This document shows, piece by piece, positions 46,544 through 59,100 of a DNA stretch of 64,000 nt. Made by a program: the position numbers and the translations under genes. Numbering within the stretch: position 1 is the stretch's first letter; every line of letters begins with the position of its first letter. The notes below the pieces were generated by a model, which was not told where the DNA came from, made no database searches, and saw only the letters and a program-made list of their open reading frames with translations. Origin of the DNA: Aplidium turbinatum. Taxonomy: Eukaryota > Chordata > Ascidiacea > Aplousobranchia > Polyclinidae. Location: assembly GCA_918807975.1 (NCBI GenBank), contig OU964918.1, positions 30,488,477 to 30,552,476 of the forward strand, read 5' to 3'.

Positions 46544-47476
46544 GATCTGTTGTCCCAGAATAACAATGTCAGATGAATACAGAAGTTCTAATCATGCATC
46601 TGGCCTTGTGCAGAGCTCCTGAACTTCTACATTTTAATATCTCTACAAAAACCATTTAAATGTAACAAACTAAGTTCAGACAACTTATAACCATCTCGCT
46701 TGTGCAGTGTAGAGGCAGTTGAGAGATCAAGTGCTTTACTGGACCAATCCTGCACAAGGGTCTTGATTGGCTTTAATAGTAGTTTAGCTTAACTACTTAA
46801 TAAACTTAATATGAGTGAAAATAATCTATTGCACCATGTTATCGACAGTTTTTTTTGTTCCAACTTAATTCAGTTATTGAAAAACGTGCAGAAACAGCTG
46901 GAATTATACGAATAAAAACAGCTATAAAAGTTCCACAAGATGTCAGCACTTAGCCGCTGCAAGTGTCAAGTTAACGGCGAAACAGTGGAGTGGCCTAATG
47001 TCGTGAGTTTGGGTCAACAAGACATCGATTCAAATCTTCGTTTAATCGCTCCCGTCTTTAAACTTACTGAAGAAGTTATGAACCAATATTTTTTAAAGAA
47101 TTGTTTTATCACTTTCTCCAAAATATGCAGACTAATGAAGCCAGTTAAAAGACTCTTTTTAACTAAATTTGTGATTTGTGTCATAATATGTCTGAACACT
47201 GAAAACGTTTTGTCTGGTTTATGTATTTTTGTGTCATATCAAAATAATGCTAAGCTATTTTACATGCTCCTGTGTAAATTGATTTTATATAGGCTACTGT
47301 AGGAGTGTAGGCCATTGCATAGCCTACAGCTGATTGAAACATTACATTATTTTGTCCATTTTTTTTTAAATATTAATAGGCAAACGATTTGTTTAAATCC
47401 TGTCCATTTTTTTTGTTTTGAATTTTTTGTCTTTTTTTGAACCTGGCATCTGTTATAGGCCTAACTACTGTACATG
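46544..47476. other. Unassigned stretch with one open frame
   Basis: A + frame at 46940-47302 begins MSALSRCKCQVNGETVEWPN; the first 55 residues look protein-like, the rest does not. No family recognised. Confidence 0.3.
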
Positions 47477-47720
47477 TGGTGGGATGGCGTAAGTAGCCTA
47501 ACGGATAAAGCGTTGGCTTTCCAAATATGCAAACCTGGTTCGACTCCCGGCTTCAGCTGGTTGTTGAAAACATCGCTGACCTCTACCCAGGGTGTAATAA
47601 ATTGGGTGGGTATAATTGCGGCAGGAAAAGCGGCCGAGAGAAAGGAACTGGCCAGCCTACTCTCCTTATCTTTTCATACCCGACACTTGAATCAAGTATG
47701 GGACCACCTTTACCTTTATC
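47477..47720 (+). mobile_element. tRNA-derived SINE, family B
   Basis: Head GGTGGGATGGCG with a B box GGTTCGACTCCC, body as in 21428-21694. TAGCCTA lies in its D-loop region (about 47494). Confidence 0.85.
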
Positions 47721-48016
47721 TAAACTGTACATGGGCATAAAATACATAACGTAATTGAGAATTTGTTGTCTCTACTCTAAAGTATAAGCAATAAGCATCA
47801 AGTAGGTTAGTAACCGCTATGGAAACAATAAAGATGATGTGTTTTACTATCGTCGAAGCTTAGGATAGCCTACTATTTCTGAATTATTCAACGTAGTGTT
47901 TACTGAAAACAAAAATTACTTCATAAACGAAATATTTTTCAAGGTGCCTGTGGGGAATAACATGATATACTTTTTTCTGGTGCAAACTAATCTGAACTAT
48001 CACAAGATGCATAAGG

Positions 48017-48220
48017 TGATAATCTGCTTTTATTTCGACACTTCGTCAATCAATCAAGACTGACTTCTTCATAGGGCGAGATCAAGTAGTGACTAATACT
48101 TGTTCAGGATGGCAAAACACAGGACCATGTTGCTGTAACGTGTTATGTTACATGTACATGATCTTGCCCTCTGAAGAAGTCAGTCGTATCTGATTGGAGA
48201 AGAATAAAAGCAGATTATCA
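48017..48220. repeat. Small inverted-repeat MITE, 204 bp
   Basis: Ends TGATAATCTGCTTTTAT / ATAAAAGCAGATTATCA plus inner arms GACTGACTTCTTC / GAAGAAGTCAGTC. Confidence 0.8.
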
Positions 48221-49046
48221 TGTTACAGATATAAAAATAGTTCAGCTTATTTTGCAACAGAAAAACGGAAACAAATATCATGTTATGTAACAAAATGTCT
48301 GGTAAACGGCCTCATTCAATCTTTATGCCTGGAGAAAGTTATTATTATTGTGACGATCAGATATAAAGTAGGTCTACAGGTTTTTCTACCTGCAGAAGCA
48401 ATTATTGTTTCGTCAAAAAGTTTGGCATAAAGAATTTCTTTAGTGTAAAAAGGTTCATCAACAAACACTGCGGGCAATTTAAAACTACGATAAAAATCAC
48501 CATTTTGTGCCAATACTATAGCCGATGCACAGCATCACCTTAGGGCACGTAGCGAGACAAAATTTAGGCTGACCAATGCGAGGAGAATATTTTAGTATAA
48601 CGTTTCTTTTATTTGATAGCTTGACACTTATTTTGGAGAAGCAGAGCTGGCATTGCACCAAGTTGTAGGCCTAACCGCTGATGTGACAAGACAGCCACCA
48701 CGACGGTTCTTTGTAGAAACACTTGTTAGTGAAGGACGTTATAAGTTTCAAACTTTCTTTGGTAATCCGAAACAAGGTTGGACAGACATTCTGAAGAGTA
48801 TCGGAACGAAGACACGTGTCTCTAAAGCTGTATGCGCTTTTCAAAGTCTTTTTCTACAACTTCGGCTGCTCCAAAGCATTGCAAGAAAATTGAGGTTAAG
48901 TTTAGCCCATGTTACTATACTAATAGGTTACGTTGTTTCTTGGCCTAATTTGTTGCCTAGGTTAGACGGTGTTACTTGATGCTTAAGCTAAAGTATGTTA
49001 AATCACCAAAATAAAGTAGTCTCAGGGTAATTGTGTAGGTCTAAAT
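48221..49046. other. Unassigned stretch with one open frame
   Basis: The + frame at 48653-48979 (VTRQPPRRFFVETLVSEGRY) looks protein-like for about 55 residues; no family recognised and no splice context supports it. Confidence 0.3.
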
Positions 49047-49854
49047 CAGAGGTGTCGAACCTGCGGCCCGCGGGCCGCATGCGGCCCGTCAAAGAATTTT
49101 GTGCGGCCCGCAAAACAATTTGACAATCTCAAATGGTTATATATCTGTTTTCGGCAGCACGTATCTATGCGAACAGTTTTTTTCTAAAATGCACTTTACA
49201 AAAAGTCGTTACAGGTCGAGGCTGACAGATGAAAATCTTAGTATGCAGTTGAGAGTTGCCACATCTGTTCTACATTATATTGAACGCTTAGTCAAGCAAA
49301 AACTTTCCAAAAATCCCACTAAGCAAAAAAATTCAATGCTTCAATGTTATTTTTTAATATTTTATGCTGCATTAGATAGCTTCAGCTGTATGATTCGCAT
49401 GGGCTTTTGTTTGTTGTTTGAAAAAGAAACTTCATTAACTGATTTGTTGTTTCGGAGCATAACGGTCGAAACATTTAGTCAACTTGAGCAAAAAGGATAG
49501 AGCCAAAAAAAAGAAGAAATCATACTCATATGAAAGCAAACGCTTCGAAAATTAAACTGTCTTCATTATCAGTGCAACTGCGCAAGTAGGCCTACTGTTG
49601 CTTTATCCTTTTTGCTCAAGTTGATTTGTTTTTATTTTATACTGTTGTAGGCCTATGTTTCGATTCTGCGTAAGATAATTTCAACTGTGAGGGTTTTATT
49701 ACTTTCATCTGCCGTTTGTTGCTTTTCATGAATAATATCTTGAGTCGCTTCTAAAAGATTTCATAGTAGGTTAAGATTAAAAAGTTGTGTGGCCCGATAA
49801 CTCATGTGTAATTGACAAAGTGGCCCGCGACTGCAAAAAGGTTCGTCACTCCTG
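49047..49854 (+). mobile_element. hAT element (GTF2IRD2/ZBED-like transposase fragment)
   Basis: Ends CAGAGGTGTCGAACCTGCGG and GGTTCGTCACTCCTG with repeated GCGGCCCG; flanks GTCTAAAT and ATCTAAAT (7 of 8). Codes VFGSTYLCEQFFSKMHFTKS then RSRLTDENLSMQLRVATS, a hAT dimerisation core. Confidence 0.88.
49478..49626. repeat. Short inverted repeat in the 49047 hAT
   Basis: CAACTTGAGCAAAAAGGATA and its exact reverse complement about 110 bases apart. Confidence 0.7.
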
Positions 49855-49862
49855 ATCTAAAT

Positions 49863-50039
49863 AAAATACACATTAAACTAACATAAGTTTGAAGGCTAAG
49901 AATTAGTGCCAATGACTTTTGAAGTTACAAAACTCTTGAACATTTTATTTTCAAAAGGCAGCTCCATACAACAACAAAAAGAAGTAGCCTACTTATATTA
50001 GTTTCGTTTCGACATAGCCTAGGTTTCTTGTATGTCAAT
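49863..50039. other. Unassigned stretch
   Basis: AT-rich, two TAGCCTA heptamers. Confidence 0.4.
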
Positions 50040-51260
50040 GATATATATTGACGTAGGATCATGCTTATCACCCCTACTATCACCCCTACTAATCATGTTC
50101 CGCAAGGATCATGCTTATCACCCCTACTCATCTACATTAGTGACATGCCAGAGACTACGTCACGCCAGTACGGCTATGCTGATGATCTGGCACTACTCAA
50201 TTCTGACAAGTCCTGGCATGTGGTAGAGGAAGCACTTACAGATGACATGGCCCAAATCGCAGACTACCTGAACCTGTGGATGCTGAAACTGAGCCTGGCA
50301 AAGACCACCGTCACACCTTTTCACCTTTGCAACATGGAATCTACGCGCCAATTGTCAGTCTCTCTCAACGGAAACCCACTCCCACACAACCCGTGTCCCA
50401 CCTACCTAGGAGTGAAGCTCGACCGACAATTAACCTACAAACACTATGCTGAAGCCCTTCATGCTAAGCTATCAGCACGCAACAACCTGCTGAGATGCCT
50501 AGCTGGAACTTCCTGGGGTACTAGTACATCCACACTCCGTACAAGTGCTCTTGCACTTGTTTACAGCACCTCCGAATATGCTTCCCCCACTTGGTGCCGC
50601 AGCGTACACACTTCCAAAATTGACACTGCCCTCAACACCACCATGAGAATAATCACCGGTTGCCTGCTTCCAACTCCCACTGACTTGCCGGTACTATCAG
50701 GCATCGCCCCATGTAGACTTTGTAGGAAAAACCACGTACGTAGTCTGGTCCTACAAGCTATGTCAAGGGATGACCACCTCCTCAACCAGATTGTTCTAAA
50801 CTCGCACTCCCAAAAGTCCCAGCGCTTGAAATCTTGACGCCTGTTCTCCCGATATGCTGCAGCTATGTGCAAATCGAACTTCCACATTTCCGAAGTTTGG
50901 AGCCGTGAATGGAGAGAAGTTGCGAGACCAACCCAATTCACAGTCCTTCCCAATACCAGCACCCCACCTGGAGCAGAACTACCCCGGAAGGAATGGGTGA
51001 AGCTCAATCGCCTGCGGACTGGAGTGGGCCGTTTTAGCAGCAACATGTTCCAGTGGGGCCTCGCCGATTCACCATCTTGTGCGTGTGGCTCAGATTTTCA
51101 AACTGCACACCACATTATCTATCAATGTCCTGTATACCGACCACAAGATAGACATGTGGACCTAACAACGCTCGATGAATACACAATTCATTGGCTGCTG
51201 CGCCTGGATGTAACAACGTGATCTGTGGCGGCCTCAAACGCAAGAAGAAGAAGAAGAAGA
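50040..51260 (+). mobile_element. LINE (Jockey/CR1-like), 5'-truncated, almost open
   Basis: A single frame from 50061 to 51221 broken by one TGA (50835-50837, in KS*RLFSRY; probably CGA to TGA decay). It contains the RT YGYADDLALLNSD box, the thumb (PTYLGVKLDRQLTYK), LPRKEWVKLNRLRTGVGRFS and a C-terminal Cys/His cluster (CACGSDFQTAHHIIYQCP). The 3' tail is (AAG)n at 51241-51262. The 5' edge has a 23-base direct duplication (GGATCATGCTTATCACCCCT...). Confidence 0.88.
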
Positions 51261-51261
51261 A

Positions 51262-51730
51262 GATATATATACACTGCAGTAGGCTACTGGACAATTTATT
51301 ATGGATTTTTTTTTGGACAATTTTACAGCAAATCTCAATTTTTTTGTTTTTCCGATAACTGAGAGCTCGGAAGTAATTGTAATGGTGGCCCAAAGCAAAG
51401 AAGCTGCCATTCTACATAATCGGTATTCAACAGTGCCACATGTGACGTCATAATGGACGTCACAAAGGCTGAACTGAACTGCTGGCATTGTAATAGAGAC
51501 TTACGCCATTATGACGTCACAATCCGGTATTATTAAGTGATGTTGAATACCGGTGTTGGAGATTTGCAGCTTTGCTTTGAACCACCACTACATTTATTGT
51601 TGTTATTAAAAAAAGAATCTGATAATTGCTTTAAAATTCTCAGTTATCAAAAAAAGAATCTGAAATTTGCTGTAAAATTGTCCCAAAAAAAAAAATTCAT
51701 GATAAATTGTCCAGTACTGTATATATCAGC
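51262..51730. repeat. Foldback MITE, about 470 bp
   Basis: Arms of about 100 bases (ATATATACACTGCAGT ... and CTGTATATAT), each with TGGACAATTTAT and GACAATTTTACAGCAAAT blocks, inverted. The left arm has TAGGCTA at 51280-51286 where the right arm has plain TA. Confidence 0.85.
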
Positions 51731-51935
51731 GATTGTATTGAAAAGTTTTTGTTTTAGTTTTGGATCTAAATTTTACAAGTACACAATTGTACTGTTAGCT
51801 ATTTTTTGTATTAGCCTAAAACTATCTTTCGTCATTGTTAGTTACCAACAATAGCCTACATCGGATAGCAATGTAAAAAAGATCCCGGCTAAGTGTTTAA
51901 TGTTTTTCTTTGGCCAGTGGCAGTTAACTTATACA

Positions 51936-52728
51936 CAGGGCCGTTGACAGGATTTCTCGGGCCTGGTACCAATTTATTTTTGGGCCCCCTTCATCGACAA
52001 AGTTATGAATATAAAGGTTGTGTACAAACTTTTATTGATGTCGTTTAAGCATGGTTGTTTAACAAATCTTGCGCAATCTTAAAAATTCTTGAACCGCAAA
52101 ACTTACTATTTCTATCTAGCGGTTGCTTTTTTGAACTTTTATTTGTCACGTGGCGCTAGAGTACTACTTCTCAATTCCATTGATGTTTCACTGGTCATTC
52201 TAGGGCCTAGGCTCACAAGAAGAGAATTTACAGCATTGCAGATTGTCAGAAAGTTTTCAATTTGATTTCGGAAGGTATTTGGGCCTAAGTCAAACATTTG
52301 CTGATTGCTGCAATCGGAAAAGCAGTTTTGGTTTAATTTTTAGTGCAGAAATAGGGATAGGCCTAGTAATCTTCTTACCTGTGCCATTTCAATTTTTGAG
52401 TTTGAACAAATATTAGTCTGTTTATTTTGAAATTTGTGTCGGGTAATATTTGTGGTTAGGGAAATCACTATACTAGACTAAATTCTTATTTTACTGCTTG
52501 GTGGCTGAAGTGGCTATTTTACCATCAGAAAGCTGAAGTGGGCCCGGTACCCAGAAGGGGGCCCGGTACTTTACCATCTGACAGATGAAAGGGCTGTTTA
52601 AACCTCTGATGGCAATTCCTTTAGATATGATTATTTTAAGATCTTGATAATGTTTGAAATCGCGGGAATTTTTTAAATCCGGGCGCAGGTACAAAAGTAA
52701 AACCTAGACCCCCCTGTCAACGCCCCTG
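51936..52728. mobile_element. Non-autonomous hAT element, 793 bp
   Basis: Ends CAGGGCCGTTGACAGG and CCTGTCAACGCCCCTG; perfect 8-bp target duplication CTTATACA at 51928-51935 and 52729-52736. Confidence 0.93.
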
Positions 52729-52736
52729 CTTATACA

Positions 52737-53511
52737 TATAAGTAAATACAACAGCAGAGGTAAGACTATACAAATGATGAGGTAAGACCAGCTTGTAGTT
52801 AGACGTGATATTGAACACATACAGCAGTGTGATCAACTTTGTCAGTTGGGGGCAGGTGCAAACACTCACCAGCAGGGGGCTCCTATTTTTTTCTGTGCAT
52901 AATAGTTAATTGAGCTACTTTTCTCAAAACAGGCATCATTGTGTTTGATTCTGTTTTTCGATGATGCTGCGGTATTGAAATTTCAGTTCAGTCATTTGCT
53001 GATCAGCAAAGTAGTAAACAATTTTTTATGGGGGAAATCCGGGGCAAGAAACTCAAAGTCGTAGGCATTTGGTAAGGTGGGAGAAGACAGGCTGTAATAA
53101 TTGAGATAATTGTAGGTTTCATAAAATCTAATCAAACTTGACGTTACAAGTAGGCTAGCCTACAATCGTTTAAACTGACAAAAAAATTAAGTGCCATCTA
53201 TTGGGAGAATGTGATTTTTAAGCGTTATTAAATGTATTTCAACAAAGTAGGCTACTGATAAGTATATAATATAATTGTGATCGTCACTGTCACAATTGAC
53301 TGAAGTTACTTTTTCGACTGTTGCTAAACCATTTTTGTGCTCTGATGATTCTGATTGAATTAGCGACGAGCTCAATTACTGACAGTTTCTGGCTGCCTGA
53401 TTTATCTTTCTTCTTTTTGCTATTATTCTTTATGCTTTGCTTTGATAAGTTTATGCATTAGATTGAGTTTCGCTTTTAGAGCAGCATGATCGCTGCTTAC
53501 TTTACAAACAG
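52737..53511. other. Unassigned stretch
   Basis: Nothing recognised; TAGGCTAGCCTA at about 53152 shows two overlapping heptamers. Confidence 0.4.
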
Positions 53512-53625
53512 GGGTGTGCAACGTGCGGCCCGCGGGCCAAATGCGGCCCGCGAAGAAAAATTGTGCGGCCCGTGAAGATATGCCAATTTTGAATGATGCG
53601 CGGCCCGCGAAACGTGTTTATAGTT
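53512..53625. mobile_element. hAT left end, truncated
   Basis: CAGGGGTGTGCAACGTGCGG and repeated GCGGCCCGCGA, the same family type as 49047-49854. No right end found. Confidence 0.65.
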
Positions 53626-54111
53626 TAGTTTAGTCTGGTAGGCCTACGTGTGAACAATTCATTGTGGATTGTGGAGTGGATTATTGTAGCCTACTGTAGA
53701 TTTAGCACCTTCTGTTAACCATTTTAGAAATCTCCCACCGGCGACCGCAAATCCATTGTATTTAATCATTTGGAACGTAAAAATGTATGGTCACATAAAA
53801 GGCTTTATGAACAAATTACGACTTTGCAAAGCTCACATAGCCTACAGACAGAAAATGTTTCAAAAAGTAATAAAATTCCAGTAGTCTAAAAAGAAACATC
53901 CACTTTAGTTGAGTAGTTCCAGCTCTGCTGCTGGTAAATTGAAAATGAAAGCTCGAGTGTCATCAGAATTAAAAACTTGTGTTTGTAACTATTTGGCAAT
54001 AAGTAATAATAATAGCAAAAACAAAAATTATATTTAATTCGGTTTTAATATATAAAATCCATAAGAGCAAAAAGAGCCGAGCCTAACACAAATCGAAACG
54101 TTAAGTGCCTA

Positions 54112-54840
54112 GATCAATGGTTCCCAACCTTTTTAGGCTTACGGCAACCTTCAGAAGATAAAAATATTTTGTGGCACCCCATGGCAGACAAACGATCTTT
54201 CACCTCGACTTCAGCAGGTTGTTGGAATAAACCTGAACAGTTTCACACCAAACGCATTAAAAAATGGTATCCGTAGCTTCTCTGCTTGACTTTCAGCTTA
54301 ATGCAGTATGGAGAAATGTAGGCAAGTTTGCTTGTTGTATCCTTAGAAAAGGCAATTCACAATAACACCTTCAGAAATCAATGTGATAATAGTAACACTT
54401 CAATTTTACTTAGAACTTGAATACCACTATGAAACAACATTTTGATAAAAAATAAAATAAATTTTCTTTCCAAAGTCGAACTTATTATATTGCTTCTCTC
54501 TTAGCAGACAAAATTGGCCAGAACCTTTCTAAGCAGAATCTTTTACCTCAATCAGAATCTTTCATTTACCTACCGAATTACAGGCGATAATCAACACAAT
54601 TTGCACAGACATTAACATCACAAGCCACAACAATATAAGGGTGCTGCACTAAGAATTTGTGACCACGAAACATCGCATAGCTAGGCAAATCGTATGATTT
54701 TAATATTACCCTTTTAATCATGTAACAAAAACAATCGTGCATGAAAATTGCTATCAGCAACAATGATCCTCGCTAACTACTGTATATGAAGACAGATGAA
54801 ACTGAATATGAGAAATCACTTGTGGCACCCCAGAGTGTTG
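54112..54840. mobile_element. hAT remnant
   Basis: Left end CAATGGTTCCCAACCTTTTT and TTTGTGGCACCCC; a second TTGTGGCACCCC at about 54822. No right end or target duplication. Confidence 0.5.
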
Positions 54841-56181
54841 TAAATAGCATAGGCTAGATTATGGCCCTAAGTAGGCTAAGGCTAAGCTACAACAAAGACA
54901 TCACGAAAAGAACGAACACGAAAAGAACACGAAAAGAATGAAATAGCCTAATAACAAGTTTACTTTAGTTTGTAACTGAATTATTTCACAATAAAATATA
55001 GCAATGTGGAGCCCTCTCGTTCTGAGGTTTTGGTGCTGTGCACTGGCGGAAGTTACGCCATGACACAGAGACACAATGACCAAAGGCTATCTCTATTGAA
55101 AAATATGTGAGAGTCGGTAGAAAAGTAGCCAACCGTGGAAACTGCAAAAAGAAATTCAAATGTTATGAAATAAAAAACGATCCAAAATTCTGTCAATGGT
55201 TTGTTGTCAGTCTGCTGTCGACGTATTTAAGATTTAAAGATACATCCAGTGCAGAAAGAATTTTACCGCCAAAGCAGTTAGGAAACTTAATGACACTCAT
55301 TCCAATTTTATTGAAAAATTTTCAACCATGCTTAAGACGTGTAAAATGCAATTTGTTGATAATAATCCAAAAAGTTTTGCATGTAGGCCACACCGCTACA
55401 GTAAGTGGTAAACTACAGGAATAACATAAAAACTTGACTGTTTCCTGTATTAACAACTCTTGGGTGAAAATAGCATGCTATCATGAAAAGAAAGCTTCGT
55501 TTTGCTTTTATATTTTGGCAATCGAATTTGGAGACCTACAATTTTTAAAATCGCCAGAACGCACATATGGCCTAACTACGATTATATCGAAATACGTCAG
55601 TGGAATCTTAGAAAAGGTTTAGCATTCAAATTAATCCCAATTGCCCATAGGCAAAAGTTTAAAATGTTTTTCAAATGATGTCTGTTCTTTTGTTCTCAAA
55701 CACATAGCAAACACATATAAGCTACTGATACGCAAGCTATTCATTAGCTGTGCGAGACAGCCCAAAACCAGCCTATCAAGTATAAAAGTAGAACAGCAAT
55801 TCTTTTAACTACAAAAAATTGTAGACCGATAGTAAGCATATCCATATTATTTTGTACTTGTAAGCTGTTTGGAGGTGAGACAAGGTAAATTTCAACAACT
55901 GGAGAAGAACTTAGCAAGATACTAAGTGACTATCGTATTTAAATCTGGGCAAGGAAATGTATCTCCTTTTTTTAGCACAAATGTGATTGATAACAACACC
56001 CGATCAGTAACACTCCTGTATTACAAACTAGAATGAAGTGTAAATCACCACAAGTTGATAGCCATATCTTAATGAAAGTATCTCATAGTTTTATATTTTT
56101 TTGCAATATTATTAAGTGCAGAAATAATATATTTCTCTTTTATGATGCAGATTATCTACCTCAGGACCCATTTATTATGCA
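54841..56181. other. Upstream region of gene B
   Basis: AT-rich with an ACGAAAAGA-rich patch near 54905-54940. The + frames at 55107-55424 and 55434-55622 are unrecognised. No promoter motif stands out. Confidence 0.35.
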
Positions 56182-59100
56182 ATGTACAGCTTTCCACTGC
56201 TTTGGCGAAAGATAATCTCAACAAATTGTTTGGGGTCTATCCTGATTTGCTTGCTTGTAGCAAACGGAATTCTAATGACTCTTTACTATTATCATTCTGA
56301 AGGTGAGACAAATAAAATACATCACAGCAAAAAAATTCAATCATAAAATTTAAATTTCTATTTTTCAACTGTGTTTTTGATGTCACGTTTAGTAGGCTAC
56401 AAACACTTTTCAAATTACTTTAGGTTGTCGTGACTTCAATTTACAAAATAAGACTGCTTGGTATTGGTAAGCAGTAGAAATGGGTAAAAGTACAAGCAAA
56501 CAAAAATATATGGTTACTAGGCCTACTAATAGCGTCTAAGGACCACGGCCCATTGGGTGGGGGAGGGGCAAAAAGTGATGCCAATCAGTTTGAAGTTGCA
56601 GAATTTTGTTGTTGTTGATATTAAACAAATGATAGAGTTTGCTTGAAAATATTTTTGGTTAACATGAAGGCATGAAATATCAGAAATGAAAGGGTAAGGT
56701 ATCACAGGACTCTTAAATTGAGCAATTCATACATTTGGAACGTTCCTGTTTTCAAAACTCGAATGCAAACTAAAAAAAAAAAACGAAAACAAAAAGATCA
56801 GCTACCTCTCAAACACATGTAGCTCCATACACAATGAAAATGACGTGACTTGACAACTCTTTTTTTGTGATTTGAAAGAAAATGCCGAAAGGTAACAATA
56901 GACAAGTTTTATCAAAATGCATTCATTCATTAATAAAATAAACATTCCAAGTTTAAACATCTTGTCTCATCATTGCCGTCACATGTTTACACTACCACTA
57001 TGTCGTGGAATTTAGAACAAGATTATCTGATTGGCCAGCGAAGACAGACTGAGTGTTTCATCACACAACATGTTGGTACCACTCCGTGCTGCCTTGCCAA
57101 AACTTCTCAAATTCCGAACATACAATAACAAACAACCTGCATTTAACGACGTAGGTCTACATAATCTGGAACGTAATTAGCCTAATCACTTAATGTTTTT
57201 CACACAATCATGTTTTTTTTATTGGTAGTCTATTAAGTGGCCTTTTACCAGTAGGCTACGGCCTACGGCAACGGCACCACACACATGACAAGCACTTATC
57301 TAAAGAGTGAAAGTTTCTATCACTTTGATGCCTATTGAGACCTCGTGACTGTGTCTCATAGTCCGGCAGCCCGTGACGTTTTTGTAACATCATAAGGTAC
57401 AAAAGGTTTGAGTGTTTTATCAACCTTGCCCCACTGTGGGATGTTCAGAAACCCACATCCGAGGTTTCACTGCTGGGGCGTTTGGGGGCTACGGCCCGGT
57501 GAAAAACCCATTTTGGGGGTCAAAAAAACATCATAAGGTACAAGAACAAAACCTACGCCAGAGTTTATGCCTTCACTTGTAGACTTTGGAACAAGTCGAT
57601 CTGGGTGCCCCAGGTGGGGCATTCCCGAATAAGGGGCCCTCAAAGTTGGGGCAAAATACGTAAAAATAACATCATAAGGTACAAAGATGGAACTTCTTTC
57701 ATCAGTTGGGGCATGTTCCACTGAGTACGAAACAACTTTTCTTATGGCCCCAAGGTGGGGCTTAACCTTATTTTAGGGGTATAACCCCTAAAATTCACAA
57801 AATTAACATCATAAGATACATGGATGAAACCAAGTGTAGGTGATAGTACCTCACTTACGGATTTCAGAACATTCAAATTTGGTCGCCCCAGGTGGGGCAT
57901 TCCCCAATAAGGAGTTCCTCAAAGTTGGATCAAAATACGTAGCCTACCGGTAAAAATAACATGATAAGGTGCAAAGATGGAACTTCTTTCATCAGTTGGG
58001 GCATGTTCCACTGAGTTTGAAACAACTTTTCTTATGACTCCAAGGTGGGGCTTAACCTCATTTTGGGGTATAACCCCTAAAATTCACAAAATTGACATCA
58101 TAAGGCATAAAACCAAGTGTCTCTCGTGTATATTTCAAAACGTCTGCAAATATTTTGGAAAATCAACGAAGCATGTAAGATATAATATCTACACAGCATA
58201 ACATTTGCTTATTAGGCTAAAATTTATCACTATGAAAATACATATTGTACGCAGGGGTGGATTGGCGGCTAATCATTAGCCTACTGGGAATTCGAGAACG
58301 TTCGCGGTTGGCCGGTCAGAGGGTCACTGTTCTGTTTTATGTACAAAAATTTTTTTTATTTGAAATATAATAGTCGTAGCGCTATATCCTTATTCTTTGT
58401 TTGAATAACACTGACAATGATTGAAGTTACAAATCGAAGCTTGCTATACAAATACGTACAATGTCTAACTTTATAGCCTACGTCATATTACCGGTGAAAG
58501 ACTTTATCTAAAATGAAATAAATTGTTTGTGAAACGAGCATTTTTATGCTAAATCTATTTTGATAGAAGTGGACCGTTATTATTTTTAAATTCCCGGGCT
58601 AATTCAATTTGCTAATCCGCCCCTGATTGTACGTAGGCCTACCTACATTTAAGTTTCTCTCAGACTAAACACTGAACAGAAACAAATCACACTATGTGGT
58701 CTCACTTAAACAACTGAGAGGACTTCTCGAATAACATGTGACTTGTGCTGAAAGAAAATGGAAAAATTGCTCGCTACAAAATAACGAAACCTGGAACGGC
58801 GTGCGAAATAAACGTTACATATTTATACACTAGTAGAACGAAAAGATGCACATTAAACTATTTAAAAACGTATGCCCTGTTCATCAAATCAAAGGGCTTC
58901 TTGAAAAAGCATGCCTCCTGCATAATCTCTCTCGGGTAGGCTATGCACCATTGGCCCCGGTTTGCAGCCATGTGAAAAGATCAATTTTAACACTTTTTTC
59001 TATGTGGTTTCGTGAGTTCTGGTGGAAACCGTAAAATTAATACAAGTTCAAATCATACTCTATCCCCATGTTTACAAGAATAAAGGTAAAAAGTTGCTTA

